A DNA stretch of 64,000 nt from Amycolatopsis nalaikhensis (GTDB taxonomy: Bacteria > Actinomycetota > Actinomycetes > Mycobacteriales > Pseudonocardiaceae). The notes under the pieces were generated by a model. The model did not search any database. It saw only the letters and a program-made list of their open reading frames with translations, and was not told the origin of the DNA. This document shows positions 50,681 through 58,921 of the stretch, one piece after another. Positions within the stretch are counted from its first letter, which is position 1, and every line of letters starts with the position of its first letter. The stretch lies in NCBI RefSeq assembly GCF_030264295.1, contig NZ_CP127173.1, forward strand, positions 2,177,501-2,241,500. Direction: 5' to 3'. The translations under genes and the position numbers were made by a program.

Positions 50681-51490
50681 TCAGTCCGAGCCGGGTTCGG
50701 TCTTCGCCGCGGCCACGGAGTCGTCGATGAGCTTCGCGACTTCGGCGTCGATGTCGTCGAAGACCCGCCCGGCCAGGTCACCGCGTTCGATGACGCGGGC
50801 GCGGAACCACTCGAGGCAGTCGAGCCCGTCCGCGAAGTGCGTGAACTTGACCTCGATCAGCGTCGGCCCGCCGCCCGCACGGGCGCGCCGGACCGCCTCA
50901 CCGGCGGCTTCGTGGACGGCGAAGAAGTCCAGGCCGTCGACGATCACCCCGGGAACCCCGAACCCGGCGGCCCGGTCGGCGATGTTGTCCGAGGCGACCG
51001 ACCAGGAGCTGGACGTCACATCGGCGTAGCCGTTGTTCTCCGCGACGAAGATCGCGGGGAGGTTCCACGCGGAAGCGAGGTTCAGCGCCTCCAGGGTCGT
51101 CCCCAGGTTGCCGGTGCCGTCGCCGAAGAAGGCGACGCCCACACCGCCGGTGTTCTGCTGCTTGGCCGCGAGCGCGGTCCCGCAGATGAGCGGCGGACCC
51201 CCGCCGACTCCGCTCTCGCCGTGCATCGAGCCGCCGTTGCCGTGGCAGGAGCCGGCCGTGCGGCCGTAGACCTCGGCCACCATGGCCTTGACGTCGACGC
51301 CCTTGGCGATGCACGGACCGTGGCCGCGGTGGGTGACGATCGCGTCGCGGTGGTCGAGGTGCAGGCAGACACCGGTGGCGGAAGCCTCGTCACCGGCCGT
51401 TTCGCCGGTCGCGAACTCCCGGTGGACGCGTTCTTCGAAGGTGCGGATGGTGCGCATCACGCGATACGCCTCCCGCAGGGTGTCCGTCAT
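50681..51490 (-). CDS. ThDP dehydrogenase E1 alpha subunit, AcoA-like, shortened
   Basis: 269 residues from ATG 51490, overlapping the acoX stop by 4 bases. It has the ThDP site GDGTGNLGTTLEALNLASAWNLPAIFVAENN, in line with the GDG-x(n)-NN motif, and VASDNIADRAAGFGVPG. It is about 50 residues shorter than the family norm: the G-F-x-H-L-Y segment before EEASATG, the IADLxxGMLGANGIV loop (only GGSMHGESGVGG remains) and the YFGHFEGDxQxYR loop (replaced by THFADGLD) are absent. All changes keep the frame. It would oxidise acetoin or a 2-oxo acid together with the beta subunit and missing E2/E3 genes. Confidence 0.88.
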   Translation of the reverse strand: MTDTLREAYRVMRTIRTFEERVHREFATGETAGDEASATGVCLHLDHRDAIVTHRGHGPCIAKGVDVKAMVAEVYGRTAGSCHGNGGSMHGESGVGGGPPLICGTALAAKQQNTGGVGVAFFGDGTGNLGTTLEALNLASAWNLPAIFVAENNGYADVTSSSWSVASDNIADRAAGFGVPGVIVDGLDFFAVHEAAGEAVRRARAGGGPTLIEVKFTHFADGLDCLEWFRARVIERGDLAGRVFDDIDAEVAKLIDDSVAAAKTEPGSD

Positions 51491-52521
51491 CTCCGCCGCC
51501 CCTTCCCCGGATCGGTTTCCGTGCGCAACAGCCCTTTCCGCGCCGCCTCCGCCATCGCCGCGCGGACGTCGACGCACCACGGCCCGTCCGGTTTGAGCTC
51601 GACGAACGCGCTCTCCCCGGTCTTCAGCTCGAGCTCACGCTCGCCGTCGAGCGCGATGACACCGCCGGCCGCGGCGAGCTCGACGCGCATCCCGGGTTTG
51701 AGGACGCCCCACCCCCGGACGCCGACGGGCCGGACGAGCCCGGGCGCGATCGGCGCGTGCACGACGTACGGCGTCTCCCCGACGGGCCCGAGCTGCAGCG
51801 CGACGCCGTCCGGGCTCGACCGCGGGCTCGGGCAGAGCTGGCCGGGCACGCTGGACAGGCCGATGCCGTCCGGCTCGGCGAAGGTGCAGTACAGCTCGGT
51901 GAGCGAGGCGGGGTCCCACAGCGCCCGCGCCCCGATGTGCCTGCTCAGCGTCACGCAGACGTCGACGAGCGCGATCTCCCGCCGAGCCTTCGTGACGACT
52001 TCGAGCACGCTGACGCGGTGGGTGACGAGGTCGGGATCGATCTGCCCGGTCGCGATGAGCCCGGCGGCCAGCCCGGCGACGGTCGCCTCCCGCATCTGCG
52101 GAAAGGCGTTGTTGGTCCCGGTCGAGAGCGCGAGGATCGGCACGTCTTCGCAGGCCGCGGCGGCCACGCGCGCGGTGCCGTCCCCACCGAGGACGACGAT
52201 GACCCCGGCCCCGGCCTCGACCATCCGCCGGACGGCGTTCGTCGTGTCGGCGGCGGTGCCGGTGATCGGGTCGTCGTCGCAGAAGTCGACCTTCGGCCAG
52301 GTCCCGCCCCGGCCGAGCGAACGCAGGACCGCGGCGGAGATGCCGCCGAGATCGGTCGACACGAGAGCACGGTCGAGCCCCGCCACGGCGAACGCCGCCA
52401 GCAGCCGCTGGACCATGTTCGCCTTCTCCGCGGTGGGGAACACCGAAGCTTGCGCGACCAGCCGGCGGATGTCCCGCCCCGAAGCCGGATTCGCGACGAT
52501 CCCCGCCACCGTTTCACCCAA
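51487..52521 (-). CDS. ATP-NAD kinase-like protein AcoX
   Basis: 344 residues from TTG/ATG-region start at 52521, first gene of the operon. It has the fold of NAD/diacylglycerol kinases: VAGIVANPASGRDIRRL, VVLGGDGTARVAA (GGDGT motif) and LALSTGTNNAF (the N-x-F motif after TGT). AcoX proteins accompany acetoin dehydrogenase operons, function not settled. The gene is coupled to acoA by the ATGA overlap. Confidence 0.85.
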   Translation of the reverse strand: MGETVAGIVANPASGRDIRRLVAQASVFPTAEKANMVQRLLAAFAVAGLDRALVSTDLGGISAAVLRSLGRGGTWPKVDFCDDDPITGTAADTTNAVRRMVEAGAGVIVVLGGDGTARVAAAACEDVPILALSTGTNNAFPQMREATVAGLAAGLIATGQIDPDLVTHRVSVLEVVTKARREIALVDVCVTLSRHIGARALWDPASLTELYCTFAEPDGIGLSSVPGQLCPSPRSSPDGVALQLGPVGETPYVVHAPIAPGLVRPVGVRGWGVLKPGMRVELAAAGGVIALDGERELELKTGESAFVELKPDGPWCVDVRAAMAEAARKGLLRTETDPGKGRRR

Positions 52522-52638
52522 CCTGACCTCCTGGTAGTCCCCAGGGGAACAGGAGACTCCGCCGTTCGGCCGAACGGAAGGGTTGCAGGGCGTTGCAGTG
52601 TGCGGATGATCTCCAGTGGACTGTCCAACCTGGAGAAA

Positions 52639-52863
52639 CTACGGAACGAGACTGGCGGTGCCCGCGTAGGTGAAACCCGCCTCTTCGACGGCAGCCCGCA
52701 CGTCGTCCTCGGCCAGCGCCGTCTCGGCACGCACGACGACCCGGCCGGCCGCGACGTCGACGTCCACTTCGGCCACTCCGGGCAGCGCCGTGATTTCTTC
52801 GGTGACCGACTGGGCGCAGTGCCCGCAGCTCATCCCGGAGACGGTGTAACCGTGCTCGATCAT
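52639..52863 (-). CDS. CopZ-like heavy-metal-associated domain protein
   Basis: 74 residues from ATG 52863. One HMA domain with the metal motif GMSCGHCAQSV (C-x2-C) and the beta-alpha-beta pattern (EEITALPGVAEVDVDVAAG, VRAAVEEAGFTYAG). Such proteins carry copper to transporters. It stands alone, with the cold-shock gene terminator upstream. Confidence 0.92.
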   Translation of the reverse strand: MIEHGYTVSGMSCGHCAQSVTEEITALPGVAEVDVDVAAGRVVVRAETALAEDDVRAAVEEAGFTYAGTASLVP

Positions 52864-52878
52864 GCCGCGGAGCATACG

Positions 52879-52915
52879 AAAAGGGCCGCCACCCCGAACG
52901 GGTGGCGGCCCTTTT
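52879..52915. terminator. Hairpin terminator of the cold-shock gene
   Basis: Perfect 16-base arms (52879-52894 and 52900-52915), 5-base loop, with AAAA and TTTT ends. Located just beyond the stop of the leftward cold-shock gene at 52928. Confidence 0.88.
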
Positions 52916-52927
52916 CCAAGATCAAAG

Positions 52928-53131
52928 TCAGATCACGGTGACCGACGTGGCCTGCGGGCCCTTCTGGCCCTGGCCGATCTCGAACTCGACGCGAGCGTTC
53001 TCCTCGAGGGTACGGAAGCCGTTACCCTGGATCTCGCTGTAGTGAACGAAGACGTCGCCGCCACCGTTGTCGGGGGTGATGAAGCCGAACCCCTTCTCGG
53101 AGTTGAACCACTTCACAGTGCCCTGAGTCAT
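52928..53131 (-). CDS. Cold-shock domain protein, second copy
   Basis: 67 residues from ATG 53131. It has the standard motifs [17 protein letters not shown] (RNP1) and DVFVHYSEI (RNP2). It is close to the copy at 35517..35720, differing mainly at the ends. The likely 5' untranslated region (53132-53290) has no gene and includes a T/A-richer stretch, as expected for cold-inducible members. Confidence 0.95.
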   Translation of the reverse strand: MTQGTVKWFNSEKGFGFITPDNGGGDVFVHYSEIQGNGFRTLEENARVEFEIGQGQKGPQATSVTVI

Positions 53132-53338
53132 TAAAAATCTCCATGTGTAACACCAAAACAGGAAGCCACTTCGGCGACCCGGGTCAACACCCGGACGGTT
53201 TGCTTCCTCGGCGAGGAGACACTACGCCCGCTGAATTCCTGCGAGCGTGACTCAACACGAACACAAAAATCAAGACCTAGGCTAGTAAAGCACACCCTGA
53301 GCAGGGCGGACAAGCCGTCTTCACCCGGGAGGGGTGAG
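53132..53338. promoter_or_regulatory. Long 5' region of the cold-shock gene
   Basis: About 200 bases without a good gene. A region of lower G+C near 53250-53290 is a plausible promoter for the leftward cold-shock gene. It is the usual place for the structured leader of such mRNAs. No exact promoter boxes are claimed. Confidence 0.4.
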
Positions 53339-53512
53339 CTATTCGCCACTCGCCGGGCGAAGCCCCTCCGTCGCGAACGGCGAACGCCAGGTCGCGTCGC
53401 GGTCCGCGGCGACCACGGCGTCGTCGTGGGCCTCGGCGCTGGCGCTGAACAGCACCGGTACGACGCCGGAGGACTTCCGCGCTGGGTCGGGTGCGTGCTG
53501 GTGATCGGTCAC
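53339..53512 (-). CDS. Possible 57-residue protein
   Basis: From GTG 53512 with GAGGGGAG at a 7-base spacing. The sequence (VTDHQHAPDPARKSSGVVPV then LFSASAEAHDDAVVAADRDA) has protein-like use of acidic and small residues and a stop at 53339. No family known. The ribosome site is the main support. Confidence 0.4.
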   Translation of the reverse strand: MTDHQHAPDPARKSSGVVPVLFSASAEAHDDAVVAADRDATWRSPFATEGLRPASGE

Positions 53513-53715
53513 GTCGAAACTCCCCTCGTTCCCTGCCCGCTTCGGCGCGGGTCATGACCGTGATGGTGCCACGCGGCACCGACAGAAACCGGTAGTTTCC
53601 CGCCGGGACCCGGCCGGGAAGGCTCAGTGGCGAACCACCACCGGAACACCGCCAGGATAGCTGAGCCAACGCCGTGCTACCACACGACATTCCCGGGTTT
53701 ACCGAACCAAAACCC

Positions 53716-55347
53716 TTACTGGGCGGGAGGTTGCGGGCGCGCCTGCCCGAGCAGGGCCGAAAGCCGCACGTCCGGAGTAACGACGTCGGGATCGGTGCGC
53801 ACGTCGATGACGCACGGCCGCTGCCGCACGAGCGCGCTGGCGATGATCGGTTCGAGCTCTTCCCGATCGTCCACCGTGTACCCGGCCGCGCCCAGCCCGC
53901 GCGCCCAGGAAGCGAAGTCGGTCAACGGGATCGACACCCCGGACAGCCGGCCGTACGTCCGCGCCTGGTGCATGGCGAGCGCGCCGTGCACGCCGTTCTG
54001 GAACACCACCACCATCACCGGCGCCCGGTACCGGACGGCCGTTTCGATCTCCTGGCCGGTCATCAACGTCCCGGCGTCCCCCACCATGGCTACCACGGTC
54101 CGCCGCGGCTCGGCCAGTTTCGCCGCCACGGCGGCCGGCACGGCGTACCCCATAGCGGCATTGCTCGGGCCCAGCTGGCTGCGCGGGGCCGTGAAGCACC
54201 AGTAGCGGTGCATGAACTGCGCGAAGTTACCCGCGTCACTGGTCACGATGGTGTCTTCGGGCGCGAGTTTCCGCAGGGCCCGCACGACGTCGACGGGGTG
54301 CACCCGCGTGTTCCCGCTGGTGTCGGGCGGCGTCATGAAGGTGTGGACGGCCGCGTTCGCCGCCGAAGCCCGCCGCGTCCGCGGTGAGGCGACCTCGCGC
54401 AGCTCCCGTAGGAACGGCTCGACCTCGGAGTCGACGCGGAAAGTCAGCCCCCGCCGCTTCGGGCTGACGTCGATGCCGGTGCCGACCATGACCAGCGTCT
54501 GCTGGGGCGTCGGGTAGCGGTAGGCCTGCGTCGTCACCTCGTCGAGCTGGGTGCCGAGCGCGAGCACCAGGTCGGCGCGCTCGAGCGCGTCCAGCTGCCG
54601 GGCCGGGATGCCGAGCCCGAGGTGACCGGCGTACCGCGCGTGGTTCTCCGGGAAGGCGTCCTGCCGCCGGAAGGCGTTGTAGACGGGCAGTGCGAGCTCG
54701 TCGGCGACCGCGATCAGCTCGTCGCGCGCCGACCGCGCCCGGCCCCCGACGATCACGACGGGGTACTTCGCCTCGTCCACCAGCTGCGCCACGGCGTCCG
54801 CCGAACGGCCCAGCGTCCCGGAAGCCGGCGGCCGCACCCGCGCCATCGGCTTCGCCGCGTCGTAGGGCATGCCCCAGACGTCGCAGGGCACGCCGAGCAC
54901 GACCGGCCCCGGCCGCCCTTCCTGCGACGTCGTCAGCGCGTGCGCGAGCAGCCCGGGCAGCCCGTCCGGATCGGTCACCCGCAATGTCGACTTGGCGATC
55001 GACTCGAACATGGCCGTCAGGTCCGACGTCGGCAGCTCGCCGGACGAAGACGGCACCGGCTCGATCGCCGGCGTCTCCAGCAGCACGACCATCGGCGTCT
55101 CGTCCTGGTAGGCCGTCTGGACGCCGATCGCCAGGCTCGCCGCGCTCGGCCCCCGGCTGGCGAGCAGCACGGCGGGACGTTCGGTGAGCTTGCCCTCCGC
55201 CTCCGCCATGAACGCCGCGCCCGCGTCGTGCCGCGCCGAGACCAGCGTGATCTCCCGCTCGCGCTGCAGGGCGTCGAGCAGTTCCAGGAAGGACTCACCG
55301 ACCACCGCGTACACGCGGCGGACACGCGCCTCGGTCAGGATCCGCAC
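53716..55347 (-). CDS. ThDP-dependent enzyme of the acetolactate synthase/decarboxylase superfamily
   Basis: 543 residues from GTG 55347; a possible upstream part (RYQLGATVAQTAVR) cannot be closed with a normal start. Three domains of the superfamily are visible: N-terminal PYR domain with ESFLELLDALQREREITLVSARHDAGAAFMAEA, central Rossmann-like domain (AKYPVVIVGGRA), and C-terminal PP domain with VVAMVGDAGTLMTGQEIETAVRY (ThDP-Mg motif beginning GDA and ending in QNG). In most members the residue after RH is the Glu that activates ThDP; here it is Asp. The substrate is unknown (benzoylformate, pyruvate or similar). It is divergent from the transhydrogenase gene. Confidence 0.88.
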   Translation of the reverse strand: MRILTEARVRRVYAVVGESFLELLDALQREREITLVSARHDAGAAFMAEAEGKLTERPAVLLASRGPSAASLAIGVQTAYQDETPMVVLLETPAIEPVPSSSGELPTSDLTAMFESIAKSTLRVTDPDGLPGLLAHALTTSQEGRPGPVVLGVPCDVWGMPYDAAKPMARVRPPASGTLGRSADAVAQLVDEAKYPVVIVGGRARSARDELIAVADELALPVYNAFRRQDAFPENHARYAGHLGLGIPARQLDALERADLVLALGTQLDEVTTQAYRYPTPQQTLVMVGTGIDVSPKRRGLTFRVDSEVEPFLRELREVASPRTRRASAANAAVHTFMTPPDTSGNTRVHPVDVVRALRKLAPEDTIVTSDAGNFAQFMHRYWCFTAPRSQLGPSNAAMGYAVPAAVAAKLAEPRRTVVAMVGDAGTLMTGQEIETAVRYRAPVMVVVFQNGVHGALAMHQARTYGRLSGVSIPLTDFASWARGLGAAGYTVDDREELEPIIASALVRQRPCVIDVRTDPDVVTPDVRLSALLGQARPQPPAQ

Positions 55348-55458
55348 GGCCGTCTGGGCGACGGTCGCTCCCAGTTGGTATCTAATGAGGAGAGCTTAGG
55401 CGGGCACCGTTCAGTGCAGTCAAGTGATCTTCGCCGAAACCCGGCAAGGATAGGCCGA

Positions 55459-56790
55459 ATGTCCGCTTTGACCGACTGTCAGCCGATCAAGGGAGCGAGG
55501 ACCGCAGTCTTGGCCGCGACCGAACATGAAACCGTTTTTACTTATGGCGCACCGGCGTTGAAGTACGGCACCGGAGCCAGCGACGAGATCGGTTACGACC
55601 TCACGCAGTACGGCGCGCACCGCGTGCTGGTCGTGACCGACCCGCAGGTGGCCGCGACCGGCTGGCCCCGCCGCATCGCCGACGGCATCGCGGGCTACGG
55701 CATCGAGACCGAGATCTTCGATGGCGTACACGTCGAGCCCACCGATGTCAGCATGCAGAAGGCGGTTGACTTCGCCCGCGGAACCGGTCCGTACGACGCC
55801 TTCGTGGCGGTCGGCGGCGGGTCTGCCATCGACACCGCCAAAGCCGCGAACCTGCTGACCAGCAACGACGGCGAGCTGATGGATTACGTCAACGCGCCGG
55901 TCGGCGGCGGCCGCGCACCGGACCGCCCGCTGAAGCCGCTGGTCGCGGTTCCCACCACCACGGGCACCGGTTCGGAGAGCACCACGGTCTGCGTGCTGGA
56001 CGTGCTGTCCCTTCGCGTCAAGAGCGGGATCAGCCACCTCCGGCTGCGCCCGACCCTCGCGGTCGTCGACCCGCGGCTGACGGTCAGCCAGCCGGCCGGC
56101 GTGACCGCCGCCAGCGGCATGGACATCCTGTGCCACGCCGCCGAGAGCTACACGGCCAAGCCGTACACGGAGTTCGAGCGCAAGCGCCCGGAACAGCGCG
56201 TGCCGTACTGCGGCTCGAACCCGCTGGCCGACATGTTCGCCGAGCAGTCGCTGCGGCTGCTGTCCTGGGCACTGCCCGCCGCGGTGCGCGACGGTTCCGA
56301 CCTCAAGGCCCGCGAAGCCATGGCCTTGGCCGCGACGTTCGCCGGACTCGGGTTCGGCAACGCCGGCGTGCACATCCCGCACGCGAACGCGTACCCGATC
56401 GCCGGGCAGGTCAGGGACTTCCACCCGGAGGGGTACCCGGGCGAAGAGCCCATGGTGCCCCACGGCATGGCCGTTTCGCTGACCGCGCCCGCCGCGTTCC
56501 GCTTCACCTTCGACGCGGCACCGGACCGCCACCTGCGCGTCGCGCGCCTGCTGGCGCCCGACTTCGAGTGGCCCGGCGACTTCGCCGACCACCTGCCGGC
56601 CGTGCTGATCGACCTGATGCGGAGGATCGGCATCCCGGACGGCATCGGCGCCGTCGGCTACAGCGAGTCCGATGTGGACTCGCTCGTCGAAGGAACGCTG
56701 AAGCAGCAGCGGTTGCTGGCCACCGCACCGCGCGAGGCGTCCGCTGACGACCTTTCGGACATCCTGCGCGAGTCGGTGTCCCTGTGGTGA
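55459..56790 (+). CDS. Hydroxyacid-oxoacid transhydrogenase (ADHFE1-like, iron-type ADH)
   Basis: 443 residues from ATG 55459 with AAGGA 8 bases upstream. Iron-containing alcohol dehydrogenase fold: VGGGSAIDTAKAANLL (nucleotide binding), PLVAVPTTTGTGSESTTV, metal-binding His in DILCHAAESY and GFGNAGVHIPHANAYP. The insertion KPYTEFERKRPEQRVPYCGSNPL matches the hydroxyacid-oxoacid transhydrogenase branch, which converts 4-hydroxybutyrate with 2-oxoglutarate to succinic semialdehyde and D-2-hydroxyglutarate. It is coupled with the thioesterase gene (GTGA overlap). Confidence 0.9.
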   Translation: MSALTDCQPIKGARTAVLAATEHETVFTYGAPALKYGTGASDEIGYDLTQYGAHRVLVVTDPQVAATGWPRRIADGIAGYGIETEIFDGVHVEPTDVSMQKAVDFARGTGPYDAFVAVGGGSAIDTAKAANLLTSNDGELMDYVNAPVGGGRAPDRPLKPLVAVPTTTGTGSESTTVCVLDVLSLRVKSGISHLRLRPTLAVVDPRLTVSQPAGVTAASGMDILCHAAESYTAKPYTEFERKRPEQRVPYCGSNPLADMFAEQSLRLLSWALPAAVRDGSDLKAREAMALAATFAGLGFGNAGVHIPHANAYPIAGQVRDFHPEGYPGEEPMVPHGMAVSLTAPAAFRFTFDAAPDRHLRVARLLAPDFEWPGDFADHLPAVLIDLMRRIGIPDGIGAVGYSESDVDSLVEGTLKQQRLLATAPREASADDLSDILRESVSLW

Positions 56791-57197
56791 ACGGGTATCC
56801 GCACTGGCAGACGGTTCCGTTGCGCTGGAAGGACAACGACGTCTACGGGCACGTCAACAACGTCGTGCACTACTCCCTGATGGACACGGTGATCAACACC
56901 TGGCTGATCGAACAGGGCGGCCTCGACATCGAGGCCGGGGCGGTGATCGGGCTGTGCGTCGAGTCGCACTGCGGCTACCACGCATCGGTTTCCTTTCCTG
57001 GTTCGCTGCGGGTGGGGTTGCGGGTGGCGCACCTCGGGAAGTCCAGCGTCCGCTACGAGATCGGGATGTACGCCGCCGACGAGTCCCTGGTCGCCGAAGG
57101 GCACTTCGTGCACGTCTTCGTGGACCGCGAAACGCGACGGCCGACCCCGGTCTCCGGGAAACTGCGCGAGGCTTTGGAAGCCCTCCAACCCGGCTGA
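56787..57197 (+). CDS. Acyl-CoA thioesterase, hotdog 4HBT type
   Basis: 136 residues from GTG 56787, overlapping the transhydrogenase stop as GTGA (GTG 56784 is also in frame). It has the 4HBT pattern: VPLRWKDNDVYGHVNNVVHYS (the D-x-Y/D-G-H-V-N-N active-site motif) and then SLRVGLRVAHLGKSSVRYEI. It probably cleaves the acyl-CoA product related to the neighbouring transhydrogenase. Confidence 0.9.
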   Translation: MNGYPHWQTVPLRWKDNDVYGHVNNVVHYSLMDTVINTWLIEQGGLDIEAGAVIGLCVESHCGYHASVSFPGSLRVGLRVAHLGKSSVRYEIGMYAADESLVAEGHFVHVFVDRETRRPTPVSGKLREALEALQPG

Positions 57198-57456
57198 GGT
57201 GCGTCGGCTGCGGGTTCCTCCTCTCTGATCGGTGCTGCGTCTTTGCCGTGCTTCCGATCATGCACCCGCGCGCCGACAAAACCGGCCGAGCGGCCCGAGT
57301 TGTCCACAGCCGGCTCGGCGATCGGCGAGTTGTCCACAGATTCGTGACGAGGTCTTCCCAAGCCCTTCGACGGCGATACCGTGGAAGGGCAGCAAATCAG
57401 TCCACAGTGGATGGGCGATCAGCTCACCCCGGCAGCTCGAGGCACGGATGGCGACC
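57198..57456. promoter_or_regulatory. Intergenic region with DnaA-box-like sites
   Basis: No gene seen. It contains two perfect TTGTCCACA (57300-57308 and 57330-57338), the actinobacterial DnaA box, 30 bases apart, and a third CAGTCCACA near 57398. This is the sequence left of the IS5 element. It may be a DnaA titration or regulatory site. Confidence 0.5.
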
Positions 57457-57458
57457 TA

Positions 57459-58501
57459 GAGCCTGTTTTGATGTGCTGACCAGCGGAGTTTCTGGCCGGC
57501 GTTGTGGGTGCGGCGTGTCTTGGATCAAATAGACGAGGTCTCCGGTAGACCGATCAACGACCAAGCTGATCAAGAACACCGGAGACCTCGTGCCCAGCGT
57601 AGCGGCGGCGGGGCGAGCCGATCTGACTGACGCGCAGTGGGCGATCCTGGAACCGCTGCTGCCCGTCGGTAAGAAGCCCGGCCGCCCGCCACTGTGGAGT
57701 AAACGCCAGCTCCTGGACGGCATCCGCTGGCGGGTCCGTGTCGGCTCGCCGTGGCGTGACGTCCCACCCGAGTATGGCTGCTGGCAAACCGTCTATGGCT
57801 TGTTCCGGCGCTGGCAGCGCGCCGGTGTGTGGGCGCTGATCCTGGCCGGGTTGCAGACCCGGGCCGACGCCGCCGGGCTGATCACCTGGGACGTGAGCGT
57901 GGATTCCACGATCAACCGGGCGCACCAGCACGCAGCAGGTGCCCGCATCGAGTGTGACCTGCAGAAAGAACCGCCAGGCGGTATCGGCGAGCCCGAACCA
58001 GCCGACCACGCGCTGGGCCGGTCGCGGGGAGGCTGGACGACCAAGCTGCACCTGGCCACCGAGCAAGGCCAGAAACCACTGTCGTTGCTGGTGACCGCCG
58101 GTCAACGCGGTGACTCGCCGCAGTTCGAGGCGGTGCTGGCAAGGGTCCGGGTCGCCCGGATTGGTGGTGGGCGAGCCCGGACCCGGCCGGATCGTGTCCT
58201 GGCGGACAAGGCCTACAGTTCCCGCGCCAACCGGGCCTATCTGCGGCGGCGCGGGATCGCGTGCACGATTCCCCAGCCTTCTGATCAGGTCCGGCATCGC
58301 CGCAACCGCGGCCGGGCCGGTGGGCGACCACCAGCATTTGACCCAGAGATCTACAAGCAACGGCATGCGGTCGAGTGCGGCATCAACCGGCTCAAACGCA
58401 ACCGGGCGGTGGCCACACGGTTCGACAAACTCGCAGTCCGCTACGAGGCAACCGTCCACATCGCGGCGATCAACGAGTGGCTACGACATTGAAACAGGCT
58501 C
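57459..58501. mobile_element. IS5-family insertion sequence, complete
   Basis: 1043 bases with 10-base terminal inverted repeats GAGCCTGTTT (57459-57468) and AAACAGGCTC (58492-58501), flanked by TA duplications (57457-57458, 58502-58503). It carries one intact transposase gene. A TA target repeat fits the IS427-type branch of IS5. It has landed at the 3' end of the lanthipeptide transporter region. Confidence 0.92.
57590..58492 (+). CDS. IS5-family transposase
   Basis: 300 residues from GTG 57590 in one frame. DDE transposase with first Asp in [16 protein letters not shown], second in VLADKAYSS, and Glu in [38 protein letters not shown] at the start is the family N-terminus. All catalytic residues are present. 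IS427-like elements often split this gene over two frames; this copy does not. Confidence 0.94.
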   Translation: MPSVAAAGRADLTDAQWAILEPLLPVGKKPGRPPLWSKRQLLDGIRWRVRVGSPWRDVPPEYGCWQTVYGLFRRWQRAGVWALILAGLQTRADAAGLITWDVSVDSTINRAHQHAAGARIECDLQKEPPGGIGEPEPADHALGRSRGGWTTKLHLATEQGQKPLSLLVTAGQRGDSPQFEAVLARVRVARIGGGRARTRPDRVLADKAYSSRANRAYLRRRGIACTIPQPSDQVRHRRNRGRAGGRPPAFDPEIYKQRHAVECGINRLKRNRAVATRFDKLAVRYEATVHIAAINEWLRH

Positions 58502-58503
58502 TA

Positions 58504-58921
58504 GGCGTCGATCCGGTCGCGGAGGCACCGAGGTGGGCGGGTGGCCCGGCAGTGGTTGCGGACCCGTCATCGGAAGGCGCCCCGGCGGCGCTCGCGGAAC
58601 CGCTGTCCACGCCCGGACTGGAGGTGGTCGCGGGACCGTCGCCGGAAGGCGCCCCGCCGGCGGGAGCGCGACCACCGACTGCAGGCGGCCCGTCAGCGCT
58701 CGCCTCACCGTCGGCGGAAAGCGTCCCGCCGGCGGTGAGGCCACTGCCGACGGGCGGCCCGGCGACGCTCCCGGCAACGGTCGCGAAGCCATTGCGCGCG
58801 GGCAGCCCGGACGAAGGTGCGGGTCCGTCGCCGGCAGACGCCCCGGCGACGCCCGCACCACTGTCCACAGGCGACTTGACGACGGTACCGGCCGGTTCCC
58901 CGTCCGCGTCCGCCTCCGGAC
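58504..58921 (-). pseudogene. Low-complexity C-terminal tail of the exporter, cut by the IS (possible)
   Basis: On the minus strand this stretch has coding-like use: third positions G/C and many Asp, Ser, Gly and Ala codons in the order VAGASAGDGPAP, SVAGPPVGSGLTAGG, SADGEASADGPP and so on. This frame differs from the exporter frame by one base at the palindrome 58922-58957, and it runs into the IS at 58503. Joined across the IS (removing one TA copy) it reads on for 11 codons after the junction and then stops (57427 region). This suggests that the IS interrupted the tail of the exporter or an adjoining gene. The join is inference. Confidence 0.45.

Noticed and set aside
54622..55458. Upstream extension of the transhydrogenase frame to 54622
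   Set aside because: Arg/Pro-rich sequence antisense to the ThDP enzyme; ATG 55459 has AAGGA and the family N-terminus.
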